A stretch of DNA of 64,000 nucleotides, from positions 62,001-126,000 of the forward strand of contig NZ_JAOQJK010000005.1 of the NCBI RefSeq assembly GCF_025567045.1, written 5' to 3'. The notes under the pieces are model-generated. The model was not told the DNA's origin, did not search any database, and saw only the letters and a list, made by a program, of their open reading frames with translations. Source of the DNA: Barnesiella propionica (lineage in GTDB: Bacteria > Bacteroidota > Bacteroidia > Bacteroidales > Barnesiellaceae). Position 1 is the first letter of the stretch. Every line of letters starts with the position of its first letter. Below, piece by piece: positions 38,727 to 47,562 of this stretch. The position numbers were made by a program, and so were the translations under genes.

Positions 38727-38765
38727 CGCCGGAAATAATTTAACAAATTACTTCCGGCGGTTTTT
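38727..38765 (+). terminator. Terminator after the large cargo gene
   Basis: CGCCGGAA at 38727-38734 pairs with TTCCGGCG at 38752-38759, followed by GTTTTT. Confidence 0.85.
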
Positions 38766-38779
38766 ACTTTTTAAAAGAT

Positions 38780-39226
38780 ATGACAATGGATAAGCATGGT
38801 ATTGAGCAGATAGGAGAGGAAACATACGATGAAATACTTTATGTTTGGGAGAGATCGGTACGTGCGACACACGATTTTTTGAGTGAGGCCGATATTGCAT
38901 ACTATAAACTTCGGATACCGGAATATTTTTCGCAGGTCAGATTATATGCGATTCAATACAGCGGACAAGTACAGGCTTTTATGGGCTTGTCGGATAATAA
39001 GATAGAGATGTTGTTTGTTCTTCCTGAAAGCAGGGGAAAAGGGCTGGGGAAGAAGATGGTACGGTATGCATTATTGGAAAAGAATATAATGGAGGTAGAT
39101 GTAAATGAGCAGAATCTACAGGCTTGCGGGTTTTATGAAAAAATGGGTTTTACAGTCATTTCCCGGGATAGTGTCGACGGAGAGGGAAAACCTTTTCCTA
39201 TTTTACATTTGAGATATGAAGAATGA
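38780..39226 (+). CDS. GNAT family N-acetyltransferase (YjaB-like)
   Basis: 148 residues. Acetyl-CoA-binding motif A is LFVLPESRGKGLGKKMVRYA (about 75-95), followed by VDVNEQNLQACGFYEKMGF, the GNAT C-terminal strand-helix. WERSVRATHDFLSEADI near the N-terminus is typical of the YjaB branch. It should transfer an acetyl group to an amine; the substrate is not known. Its stop lies 3 bases from the stop of the convergent methyltransferase gene. A start at the second ATG (38786) is possible. Confidence 0.9.
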   Translation: MTMDKHGIEQIGEETYDEILYVWERSVRATHDFLSEADIAYYKLRIPEYFSQVRLYAIQYSGQVQAFMGLSDNKIEMLFVLPESRGKGLGKKMVRYALLEKNIMEVDVNEQNLQACGFYEKMGFTVISRDSVDGEGKPFPILHLRYEE

Positions 39227-39229
39227 CAT

Positions 39230-39952
39230 TTAAAAGGCTACTACGTAATCCTGTTTGTTTAGCTTGACATTACAGAAAATAATTCCGTAATCATATAAGT
39301 CCATGGTAACTCTTACTTTGTCTGTAGTTTTGAGAGCCTCCCAGAAACTTTTGATTTTTTTATTCGAATAGATACCTTCTATAACTAATACCGAGTTTTC
39401 CTGAATATTTTGAACAAATAATTCCAGTAATAAAGGATATATGCCCGATTTAAACTGGTGGAGTACTATAAAATCAGGATTTTTTTTCATTTGAGAAGAT
39501 AGTTTTTCCATCCATGGATCTCCTTCCTGAAGGAAAATTTTTTCACCGCTTTTCTTGATTATATCAAGAGCTGTTTTTGCTATATAATGATCTGGTTCTA
39601 TTACAGTCAGATCTGAAATCGTATGGGCTTTTTTCAGATATAAGGTAGATATGCCCCACGCCGTTCCTATTTCTAGAATAGAAGATGGCTTGAAGTAATT
39701 TACCAATCTGAAAAGTAGAGATGCTTTACGAAAAGATATATTTTTTCGCAGATTGAGGTCTTTGCGGCTGAGATTCCCCCGCAGAAAATTCCTTCTGATT
39801 TGTTCTATGTCCCCATAAGCATAGTACATGAAGTCCTCTTCGATGACCTTAGTAATTAAATTAAAGGCAAAAGGAGAGTGTACGCCATAACCTTTGCTAT
39901 GGCGTATCTTTCTTATACCTTTTATACATGGTTTAAAAATGCGTTTTGCCAT
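39230..39952 (-). CDS. Class I SAM-dependent methyltransferase, divergent
   Basis: 240 residues. Motif I is ILEIGTAWGISTLYLKKA (about 91-108), followed by an acidic residue in LTVIEPDHY. The usual VDA/VDG metal position is replaced by LHQFKSG, so it is probably not a metal-dependent catechol-type enzyme. It starts with a basic segment and GYGVHSPFAFNLI, a stretch seen in Bacteroidales homologues. It lies 18 bases after the YfhO-like membrane protein gene on the same strand, suggesting co-transcription. Function unknown. Confidence 0.78.
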   Translation of the reverse strand: MAKRIFKPCIKGIRKIRHSKGYGVHSPFAFNLITKVIEEDFMYYAYGDIEQIRRNFLRGNLSRKDLNLRKNISFRKASLLFRLVNYFKPSSILEIGTAWGISTLYLKKAHTISDLTVIEPDHYIAKTALDIIKKSGEKIFLQEGDPWMEKLSSQMKKNPDFIVLHQFKSGIYPLLLELFVQNIQENSVLVIEGIYSNKKIKSFWEALKTTDKVRVTMDLYDYGIIFCNVKLNKQDYVVAF

Positions 39953-39970
39953 TTTGAACCGTGCTTCGTT

Positions 39971-42421
39971 TTAATTATCTGTGGAACTTTTTTTATTTTG
40001 TTTTAATGGCCATAATACAGCGGCTATTCCTAAAATAAGGAGCAACACGAGGGCTGCATACGCGATATTTGTGGTGATGTGTAGGGATTTCGGGTCAAAC
40101 CTAAATACAATCTCATGTTCTCCGGCTGGTATGGAAAGGCCTCTCAGTACATAGTTAACCCGGGCTTCTTTCACCTCTTTCCCGTCAATGGTGGCATTCC
40201 ATCCCCAAGGGAAGTATATTTCTGAGAACACCGCAAAAGCGTCCTGAGATGTTTTTACCTTATAGCGGAGTGCGTTCGGTTTGTAAGATGTTTCATAAAT
40301 GGTGTCTCCTGCCGCTGGTATAGCGAGAGGTGTTTTAACGAGTTCTTTGAACCGTTTGTCGATAACGGCTGTAATGCGTGGATTGAAATTATCCAGAGCG
40401 TTCATTTCAGCATCGGGACTATCTACCCATTTTATATCCGAAACAAGCCAGGCATTCCCCAGAGCATCCGGGTTGAGCATGGCGGTAACCGATTTACGGT
40501 CTTCGGTAGGTACAATGACATATCGGGTATTCAACATGTTGATTACAGCCATGTTTTGTTTTGACAATTGCCGGTCTATCAGGTCCTGATACCGGCGTAG
40601 TTTAGCCGCATGGTAGCCGCCCACTGATTTATGGTAATAAGATGTGGCCGCATCGTTAAAAGTATTAGTCGATAAATTTAACACGCGGTAATTCGGATCT
40701 TTATCTTGAAGAATCATTTGATCGGCAGGAGACATGGGAAACGGATTGGATAATTTTGTTTTGGAAACAAAATCCTCGCTGTTCAGATAACGTTTGTTCA
40801 CCATATACATATCTCCGAGAATAATAAGGCCGGTTAATATTATGAAAGCGGTCGTTTTTATTTTTTTTGCCGAGTATAGCCATAATCCCAGCGTACCTAA
40901 CGCAATGACGAGTAAGCTGCGCCATGCATCGGCTCTGAATACAGCTTCCCGTATAGTTTCCACCTGGGCGAAAATATCCCGGTATTCAGGTGTCTGGCTT
41001 ATCATTTGTGATTCTCCGTTGCTCAGAAACGAAAAAAATAAAGACGGAAAAAGAGCGAATAGCAAGCAGGCCCCTCCGGTAATACCCAGACTCATGTAAA
41101 ACGCTTTACGTTGTGCTTTAAGAATACCTGGATTCTCAATAATTTCTTTCAAAGTTAATATTGCCAATACCGGAATACAGAATTCTGCTATTACCAGTAT
41201 GCTTGAAACTGCCCTGAATTTATTATACATAGGTACGTAATCGATAAACAGGTCGGAAAGCAACATGAAATTATGTCCCCATGAAAGTAGGACGGACAAT
41301 ATGGTTGCAGCCAGTAGAGCCCATTTAAAAGATGATTTTACAATAAAGCATCCTAGTACGAACAGCATCATTATGAATGCACCGACATATACAGGACCCG
41401 ATGTGAAAGGTTGGTTTCCCCAGTAACTATTTACTTGGTTCAATATGGGTTGCATTTGAGGAGAGGCGGCTTTACGGGCCGTTTTGTTCTGCGCTAAAGC
41501 ACCGGAAGCTCCACCCTTGACATTGGGTATAAGTAATGACCATGTTTCTCCGATTCCATAGCTCCATTGAGTAATATATTCTTTTTCCAAGCCACCGTTC
41601 GATACGGTTTGGTTGTTGTTGTCAGGTGATGTGAGTTCCGAATGACCGCCCCTCATGGTCTCTTTGCTGTACTGGTACGTATTGTATAAGCTGGGAAGAT
41701 TGGCTGCGATAGCTATTATACCTGCTATGACCAATACTCCGGTTGCTTTTAAGAAATTCCCGAGTTGTTTCTTTCGGTAACTGTCAATAAAAAAAGTAAT
41801 AACGATAGCCAGGATCACAAATAGAAAGTAATAGGTCATCTGCATGTGGTTGGATGTTATTTGCAAAGTCGCGAATAAAGCTGTCAGAGCACAACCTTGC
41901 AGATATTTTCCTCTATAAGCCAGAATTATGCCGGCTATCGTCGGGGGAATGTAGGCCAGCGTGATGAATTTCCATAGGTGACCGGCTTCGATAAGTATAA
42001 AGAAGTAGGAAGAAAAAGTGTATGCAATAGCACCTAATACTGCGAGAGGCCACCGGACTTTCAAAGCCAACAGAAGAATGAAGAACCCCGTCATCATTAT
42101 GAATAACAAAGAAACTGGGGAAGGAAGCCATAAATGATAAGCTTGCCCTATGACGTTTATTACATCATTATTGCTATAGCGGGGAGATATCTGAAAACTG
42201 GGCATCCCTGAAAACAGAGAATTGGTCCACCACGTTGTTTCTCCTGTTTCCTGTTCGAAAACCCTGCCTTCCTGCCCTACGGCGATACCCTGTTGGGTAT
42301 CATGCTGGAACAATACTTTTCCTTCCATAATGTCAGGAAGAAAATAAACATATGAAAGGACGGCAAAAAAGAGAATGGATGCAATGTAAGGCAATGCCTT
42401 TTTGAAATCAAACTTCCTCAT
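39971..42421 (-). CDS. YfhO-family integral membrane protein
   Basis: 816 residues, with about a dozen or more hydrophobic helices and several soluble loops. The N-terminus has VLFQHDTQQGIAVGQEGR and the C-terminus a beta-rich periplasmic part (about 560-780) with YFPWGWNATIDGKEV and LRGLSIPAGEHEIVFRFDP, both typical of YfhO. The family has a GT-C glycosyltransferase-like fold, and some members (Firmicutes) are needed for glycosylating teichoic acids; in Bacteroidales the acceptor is unknown. It is first in a two-gene unit with the methyltransferase. Confidence 0.88.
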   Translation of the reverse strand: MRKFDFKKALPYIASILFFAVLSYVYFLPDIMEGKVLFQHDTQQGIAVGQEGRVFEQETGETTWWTNSLFSGMPSFQISPRYSNNDVINVIGQAYHLWLPSPVSLLFIMMTGFFILLLALKVRWPLAVLGAIAYTFSSYFFILIEAGHLWKFITLAYIPPTIAGIILAYRGKYLQGCALTALFATLQITSNHMQMTYYFLFVILAIVITFFIDSYRKKQLGNFLKATGVLVIAGIIAIAANLPSLYNTYQYSKETMRGGHSELTSPDNNNQTVSNGGLEKEYITQWSYGIGETWSLLIPNVKGGASGALAQNKTARKAASPQMQPILNQVNSYWGNQPFTSGPVYVGAFIMMLFVLGCFIVKSSFKWALLAATILSVLLSWGHNFMLLSDLFIDYVPMYNKFRAVSSILVIAEFCIPVLAILTLKEIIENPGILKAQRKAFYMSLGITGGACLLFALFPSLFFSFLSNGESQMISQTPEYRDIFAQVETIREAVFRADAWRSLLVIALGTLGLWLYSAKKIKTTAFIILTGLIILGDMYMVNKRYLNSEDFVSKTKLSNPFPMSPADQMILQDKDPNYRVLNLSTNTFNDAATSYYHKSVGGYHAAKLRRYQDLIDRQLSKQNMAVINMLNTRYVIVPTEDRKSVTAMLNPDALGNAWLVSDIKWVDSPDAEMNALDNFNPRITAVIDKRFKELVKTPLAIPAAGDTIYETSYKPNALRYKVKTSQDAFAVFSEIYFPWGWNATIDGKEVKEARVNYVLRGLSIPAGEHEIVFRFDPKSLHITTNIAYAALVLLLILGIAAVLWPLKQNKKSSTDN

Positions 42422-42435
42422 GGCTTTTGTATTTA

Positions 42436-42468
42436 CAAAAAGAGATACGGGTATTTTTCCCGTATCCT
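42436..42468 (-). terminator. Terminator after ahcY (minus strand)
   Basis: GATACGGG at 42444-42451 pairs with CCCGTATC at 42459-42466, loop 7. A T-rich stretch follows in the minus transcript. Confidence 0.8.
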
Positions 42469-42486
42469 TTATGATGTTAAAACGAA

Positions 42487-43905
42487 TTAATAACGGTAAT
42501 GTTCCGGTTTGTACGGACCTTCTTTTTCTACTCCGATATAAGCAGCCTGTTTGTCGCTTAATTTTGTGAGTTTCACACCTATTTTTCCCAGATGTAAACG
42601 GGCGACTTCTTCATCCAGTTTTTTGGGCAGTCGATAAACTCCTACTTCGTAATTGTTTGTGAAGAGTTCTATTTGTGCCAGTGTCTGATTGGTAAAAGAG
42701 TTACTCATGACAAAAGACGGATGCCCGGTCGCACAACCTAAGTTTACCAAACGTCCGTCGGCCAGTAACAGAATATTATGGCCCTGTGGGAAGAAATATT
42801 CATCTACCTGTGGTTTTATATTGCGGTGACGAATACCCGGATATTGTTTCATCTTTTCTACCTGTATCTCATTGTCGAAGTGGCCTATGTTACATACGAT
42901 AGCTCCGCTTTTCATTTTTTCCAGGTGTTCTATCCGAATGATATCACAATTCCCTGTACAAGTTACATAAATATCTCCTTCGCTGAGTGCGTCTTCGACG
43001 GTCGTTACTTCAAAACCTTCCATCGCCGCTTGTAAAGCGCAAATAGGGTCGATTTCTGTCACTAATACGCGAGCTCCGTACGAACGAAGGGAATGAGCAC
43101 ATCCTTTTCCTACGTCTCCGTAGCCGCATACTACGGCTACTTTTCCGGCGATCATGACATCCGTGGCACGTTTTATACCATCTGCGAGTGATTCACGACA
43201 ACCGTAAAGATTATCAAATTTAGACTTGGTTACCGAGTCATTTACGTTGAATGCAGGAAATAGTAATTTTCCTTCTTCCATCATCTGATAAAGACGATGT
43301 ACTCCGGTCGTCGTTTCTTCCGATACGCCTTTGATCCCGGGAATCATGCGCGACCAAAGGGAATTATCCTTTTTCAAAACTTCTTTCAGAATATTTTTTA
43401 GTTCGGTTTCATCTTCCGTTCCGGAGGGTGTTTCCAGCACCGATGCGTTTTGTTCGGCATCGTATCCCAAATGTATCATAAGCGTAGCATCTCCTCCGTC
43501 GTCTACTATCACATTAGGACCTTTGCCTCCTTCGAAACGAAGAGCCTGTAATGTACACCACCAGTAATCGGAGAGGGTCTCGCCTTTCCAAGCGAAAACG
43601 GGCACTCCGGCGGCTGCTATCGCTGCTGCTGCATGGTCTTGTGTGGAGTAAATATTACAACTCGCCCATCGTACTTCGGCGCCTAAAGCTACCAGGGTTT
43701 CGATAAGAACGGCTGTTTGAATGGTCATATGGAGGGAGCCCATAATGCGTGCACCTTTCAAAGGTTGTTCTTTGCCGTATTTTTCACGTAAAGCCATCAA
43801 TCCGGGCATTTCCTTTTCAGCCAGGTCGAGCTCTTTGCGGCCGAAATCTGCTAAATGGATATCCGCTACCTGATAAGGCAACGTAGAGAATAGTTCTGTT
43901 GTCAT
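42487..43905 (-). CDS. ahcY: S-adenosyl-L-homocysteine hydrolase
   Basis: 472 residues from MTTELFSTL at 43905, the usual start. The reading frame continues 47 codons upstream, but that part covers the -7 box and is AT-rich non-coding sequence. The NAD-binding Rossmann fold is in [20 protein letters not shown]. Substrate site residues lie in [19 protein letters not shown], and the C-terminal [12 protein letters not shown] tail is canonical. It splits SAH into adenosine and homocysteine, relieving inhibition of methyltransferases. It is monocistronic. Confidence 0.98.
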   Translation of the reverse strand: MTTELFSTLPYQVADIHLADFGRKELDLAEKEMPGLMALREKYGKEQPLKGARIMGSLHMTIQTAVLIETLVALGAEVRWASCNIYSTQDHAAAAIAAAGVPVFAWKGETLSDYWWCTLQALRFEGGKGPNVIVDDGGDATLMIHLGYDAEQNASVLETPSGTEDETELKNILKEVLKKDNSLWSRMIPGIKGVSEETTTGVHRLYQMMEEGKLLFPAFNVNDSVTKSKFDNLYGCRESLADGIKRATDVMIAGKVAVVCGYGDVGKGCAHSLRSYGARVLVTEIDPICALQAAMEGFEVTTVEDALSEGDIYVTCTGNCDIIRIEHLEKMKSGAIVCNIGHFDNEIQVEKMKQYPGIRHRNIKPQVDEYFFPQGHNILLLADGRLVNLGCATGHPSFVMSNSFTNQTLAQIELFTNNYEVGVYRLPKKLDEEVARLHLGKIGVKLTKLSDKQAAYIGVEKEGPYKPEHYRY

Positions 43906-43930
43906 GATCGGTATTATTATTATAGATGTG

Positions 43931-43938
43931 CAAACATA
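43931..43938 (-). promoter_or_regulatory. Candidate -7 box for ahcY
   Basis: The minus strand reads TATGTTTG, a perfect TAnnTTTG, 25 bases upstream of the chosen start. It supports the shorter AhcY start. Confidence 0.5.
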
Positions 43939-44184
43939 CGAAAATTGTAGGTAAATATATTTAGTATATGAGGAAAAAATATTATTAGTCTTGTCATCTA
44001 TCGAAATTCGTATGCTAATATTCAGAGATATTAAATTACCGGTCAAAACTTTTGGGCTGGTTCTATATCTTTTGTAATTTTAGCCGTTTTTTAAGAAGGA
44101 AAGACAATTTACACGCTTGTTTTGAGTTATTATAAAACAACGGCACTTTGTTTGAATGCCTTAGGAACCGATTAGAAAGTTTAT

Positions 44185-45132
44185 ATGCGTAAAGCCAAAA
44201 TAATACTTACAGGGATTTTTTTGCTTGTCACGGTACGTGCCGTAGCTCAGGTAGATGCGCAATATAGCCAGTATTGGGCTCTCCCGACATTCTACAATGC
44301 TGCTAGTGCAGGCCGTACCGATAAGTTGAATTTATTGGCGACGACACGGCAGCAATGGATAGGTATGCCCGATGCTCCGAAGACGTTTATGGTATGTGCC
44401 GATATGCCCTTGCGTTTTTTAAACCAGAATCATGGTGTAGGGCTTATTTTCTCGAAAGAGACGGAAGGTCTTTTTTCAAATATGGTTATCGGGGCCCAAT
44501 ATGCTTATAAACTGAAATTGTGGACTGGAACTCTGAGTCTGGGAATTCAGTTAGGTATGTTTGATCAGAAGTTTGATGGTACGAAAGTTTCCATTCCTTC
44601 CGATGATTATCATAATTCCAATGATGATGCCATCCCTACGACCGAAATGCAAAAGATGGTGTTCGATATGGGATTCGGGGTTTTTTACAATCATAAATAT
44701 TTTTATGCCGGTTTGTCGGCCAATCATCTGAACGAGCCTACGGTAACATTCGAAGAGAAATATGAAACTTATATAGGACGTTCTTATTATTTTCTCGGAG
44801 GGGGCAATATTCCATTTAAAAACCCGTTATATGAGTTGCAGCCCTCTGTTTTGGTAAAGACCAATTTGAATATTACCCAGGTGGAAATAACCGCCCGCCT
44901 TAAGTATAACAAATTGTTTTGGGGAGGTCTTTCGTACCGGTGGAAAGATGCGATGGTAATCATGATTGGTGCGGAATATAGGAATTTTATTGCAGGTTAT
45001 GCTTATGATTATCCTGTTTCGGCTATTGTAAAAGCAAGTAGCGGTAGCCATGAGGTTTTTTTAGGATATAGCCTGAAGTTGGATTTTTCGGATAAAAATA
45101 AAAACAAACATAAAAGTATTCGCATACTATAG
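44185..45132 (+). CDS. porP: PorP/SprF family type IX secretion outer-membrane protein
   Basis: 315 residues. The signal peptide ends near VRAVAQ. The mature start VDAQYSQYWALPTFYNAASAGR is the PorP/SprF hallmark, and the rest alternates short beta strands as expected of a barrel. In the type IX system it helps localise surface proteins and is encoded just before gldK in many Bacteroidota. Here its stop is 3 bases before the gldK start, confirming the operon. A near-consensus box TAATTTTA at 44075-44082 may be the promoter. Confidence 0.93.
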   Translation: MRKAKIILTGIFLLVTVRAVAQVDAQYSQYWALPTFYNAASAGRTDKLNLLATTRQQWIGMPDAPKTFMVCADMPLRFLNQNHGVGLIFSKETEGLFSNMVIGAQYAYKLKLWTGTLSLGIQLGMFDQKFDGTKVSIPSDDYHNSNDDAIPTTEMQKMVFDMGFGVFYNHKYFYAGLSANHLNEPTVTFEEKYETYIGRSYYFLGGGNIPFKNPLYELQPSVLVKTNLNITQVEITARLKYNKLFWGGLSYRWKDAMVIMIGAEYRNFIAGYAYDYPVSAIVKASSGSHEVFLGYSLKLDFSDKNKNKHKSIRIL

Positions 45133-45135
45133 CTT

Positions 45136-46548
45136 ATGAAAAAAATATTTTTGTATTTAGTCCTTGCATTCATGTTTGTGGCATGTGCTCCTTCAGCCCG
45201 TAATGGCGGAGAGGTTACAGGGGTGGGCGGCTCTGCATGGGGCGAACCTACGCCGTATGGTATGGTTCTTGTAAAAAGAGGCTCATTCGAAATGGGACCG
45301 GCCAAAAAGGATAGTCTTTGGGGACAGTCGCAAGATCCCCGGGGCATTTCCGTGGATGCTTTTTGGATGGACGAAACGGAAATTACCAATTCGAAATATA
45401 AACAGTTCGTATTTTGGGTCCGGGATTCCATTATTCGTGAACGTCTTGCCGATCCGGCTTACGGAGGAAATGAAGTATATAAGATCGAAGAGGATAAAGA
45501 TGGAAATCCTATTAAACCTCATTTAAACTGGAGTAAGGCTATACCTTGGCGTAATCCTACCGAAGATGAGGCCCGGGCTATAGAGAGTGTTTACCGCATT
45601 AACCCTATAACCGGCCAGAAACAGTTGGACGCTACTCAAATGAATTATAGATATGAGGTTTTCAACCAGGTGGAGGCATCTAAAAGAAAGAATCGTCTGG
45701 ATGTGACCAGACGTGAACTTAATACCGATATAGAACCGGATTACGATGCTTTGGTTATGATATCGAAAGATACCGCTTTTATTGATGAAGACGGGCGTAT
45801 CGTACGTGAAACGGTAAGCAGGGCATTGCAAAGCGAGTATGATTTCCTGAATACATATATTGTGAATATCTATCCTGATACGACTGTTTGGATTAACGAT
45901 TTTGACAATGCATACAATGAACCCTATGTACGGCTCTATTTCTCTCATCCCGGTTATAATGAATATCCGGTTGTGGGTATTTCCTGGGAACAAGCCAATG
46001 CTTTTTGTGCCTGGCGTACCGATTATTTGCGTTCGGCTTTGGCAAAAGGCGTATATGTAGAACCCTATCGTTTGCCTACGGAAGCAGAGTGGGAATATGC
46101 CGCACGGGCAGGGAAGAACGAAAATCAGTTTCCTTGGAGCGGAGATCAGCCTATGGCCGAGAAGGGTTGTTTTTATGCTAACTTTAAACCCGATAAAGGG
46201 GACTATGTGAAAGACGGTAACCTGATTACGTCGAGAGTAGGCTCATATTCTCCCAATGAATTCGGTTTATATGATATGGCAGGTAACGTGTCGGAGTGGA
46301 CTTCGACCGCATATACCGAAGCTAATACACGGGTAACCAGTGATATGAATCCCGAATATACATATAACGCAGCGAAGGAAGACCCGTATCTTATGAAACG
46401 GAAGATCGTAAGAGGCGGTTCCTGGAAAGATGTTTCCAATTTTATTCGTTCCGATATACGTATGTGGGAATATCAGAATGAGCAGCGTTCATATATAGGC
46501 TTCCGTTGCGTACGTACGCAGATTGGTTTCGCCAGAGGTAAAAAATAA
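45136..46548 (+). CDS. gldK: Type IX secretion lipoprotein GldK/PorK
   Basis: 470 residues. The lipoprotein signal ends at FVAC (Cys17). The rest is a formylglycine-generating-enzyme-like fold (GSFEMGP; VDAFWMDETEITNSKYKQF; RLPTEAEWEYAARAG; FGLYDMAGNVSEW; IVRGGSWKDVSNFIRSD; GFRCVRT). A long insertion of about 120 residues sits between the second and third blocks, as in PorK/GldK. This is a structural member, not an enzyme: PorK and PorN form the periplasmic ring under the outer membrane. It is the second gene of the porP-gldKLMN operon. Confidence 0.96.
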   Translation: MKKIFLYLVLAFMFVACAPSARNGGEVTGVGGSAWGEPTPYGMVLVKRGSFEMGPAKKDSLWGQSQDPRGISVDAFWMDETEITNSKYKQFVFWVRDSIIRERLADPAYGGNEVYKIEEDKDGNPIKPHLNWSKAIPWRNPTEDEARAIESVYRINPITGQKQLDATQMNYRYEVFNQVEASKRKNRLDVTRRELNTDIEPDYDALVMISKDTAFIDEDGRIVRETVSRALQSEYDFLNTYIVNIYPDTTVWINDFDNAYNEPYVRLYFSHPGYNEYPVVGISWEQANAFCAWRTDYLRSALAKGVYVEPYRLPTEAEWEYAARAGKNENQFPWSGDQPMAEKGCFYANFKPDKGDYVKDGNLITSRVGSYSPNEFGLYDMAGNVSEWTSTAYTEANTRVTSDMNPEYTYNAAKEDPYLMKRKIVRGGSWKDVSNFIRSDIRMWEYQNEQRSYIGFRCVRTQIGFARGKK

Positions 46549-46575
46549 TGCAGAAAGAATAAATATAACCTGAAA

Positions 46576-47556
46576 ATGGGAAAATACAGGAAATATAAAA
46601 ATCGTGTGGAAAAATTTCTTTCCAGCGAAAAAGGACAAAGATTTTTCAACTTTGCATATAGTATCGGTGCCGCTATCGTTATTTTAGGTGCCCTTTTCAA
46701 AATCCTTCACCTTCCGGGCGGTAGCGAACTGCTTTGTTTAGGTATGGGTACAGAAGTTCTTATGTTCGTACTTACCGCTTTCGATAAGCCGGCGAACGAA
46801 TATCACTGGGAGGAAGTATTCCCGGTGTTGAAGTCTAAAGACCCGGACGAAAGACCCTCTTTTTCAGGGGGAAACGGTTCGGTCGTCATTAATGGCGGAG
46901 GAAATGGAATTTCGGCTCCGGCGGTATCTCCCGAAGCAGCACGTAAAGCTGTAGGTATTCCCGACGGATTGAATCTGAGTGAAAACGATACGCAGAGTCT
47001 TACGGACAGTATTCAGAAAATGTCGGCGGCCGCCGATCAGCTTTCCCGGATGGCCGAGCTTACTAATGCAACGCAGGAGTATCTTTCACAATTGTCCGGT
47101 ATCGCCGAACAGATGGAAAAATTCAAAACAGCTACGGAATCTCTTACCCAGGTTTCGAACGTATTGTTGGATTCTTACAAAAGTATTACCGATAATTCGG
47201 AAGGTATTTCCGATAGTTCGAAAGGATATGTGTCCCAGATGGAAGATCTCAACCGAAATATTGGCGGCTTAAATACGATTTATGAGATACAACTCAAGAG
47301 CATTAGTTCCCAGTTGGATAATATTGACCGAATTAATGCCGGATTGAAGAAAATAAGCCGTATGTATGAAGATTCTACGGCCGATAGTTCGAGATATTGT
47401 GAAGAGACCGAAAAGATGACTCAATATATGAAACAGCTGAATTCGGTATATGAGAAGATGATTACTGCTATGACGGTCAATATGTATCGTCCTATGATGC
47501 CGGCCGAACCGGTTTCGGCGCCGGCAACCGAAAAAGAATCTACCAAGGAAGAATAA
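46576..47556 (+). CDS. gldL: Type IX secretion motor protein GldL/PorL
   Basis: 326 residues. Two membrane helices (about 24-42 and 51-68) hold FAYSIGAAIVILGALFKILH and GMGTEVLMFVLTAF. Glu60 in the second helix corresponds to the membrane glutamate thought to carry the proton pathway. EYHWEEVFPVL follows in the cytoplasm. The rest is Gln/Ser/Asn-rich coiled coil (about 125-310). GldL5 with GldM2 forms the rotary motor powering type IX secretion. It lies 27 bases after gldK and 6 before gldM. Confidence 0.96.
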   Translation: MGKYRKYKNRVEKFLSSEKGQRFFNFAYSIGAAIVILGALFKILHLPGGSELLCLGMGTEVLMFVLTAFDKPANEYHWEEVFPVLKSKDPDERPSFSGGNGSVVINGGGNGISAPAVSPEAARKAVGIPDGLNLSENDTQSLTDSIQKMSAAADQLSRMAELTNATQEYLSQLSGIAEQMEKFKTATESLTQVSNVLLDSYKSITDNSEGISDSSKGYVSQMEDLNRNIGGLNTIYEIQLKSISSQLDNIDRINAGLKKISRMYEDSTADSSRYCEETEKMTQYMKQLNSVYEKMITAMTVNMYRPMMPAEPVSAPATEKESTKEE

Positions 47557-47562
47557 TAAAGT

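Noticed and set aside
43906..44046. N-terminal extension of AhcY
   Set aside because: The 47 extra residues are unlike any SAH hydrolase and overlap a good -7 promoter box; the standard start is at 43905.
45136..46548. Sulfatase-modifying (formylglycine-generating) enzyme
   Set aside because: The fold is shared, but the lipoprotein signal, the long insertion and the position between porP and gldL show it is GldK/PorK.
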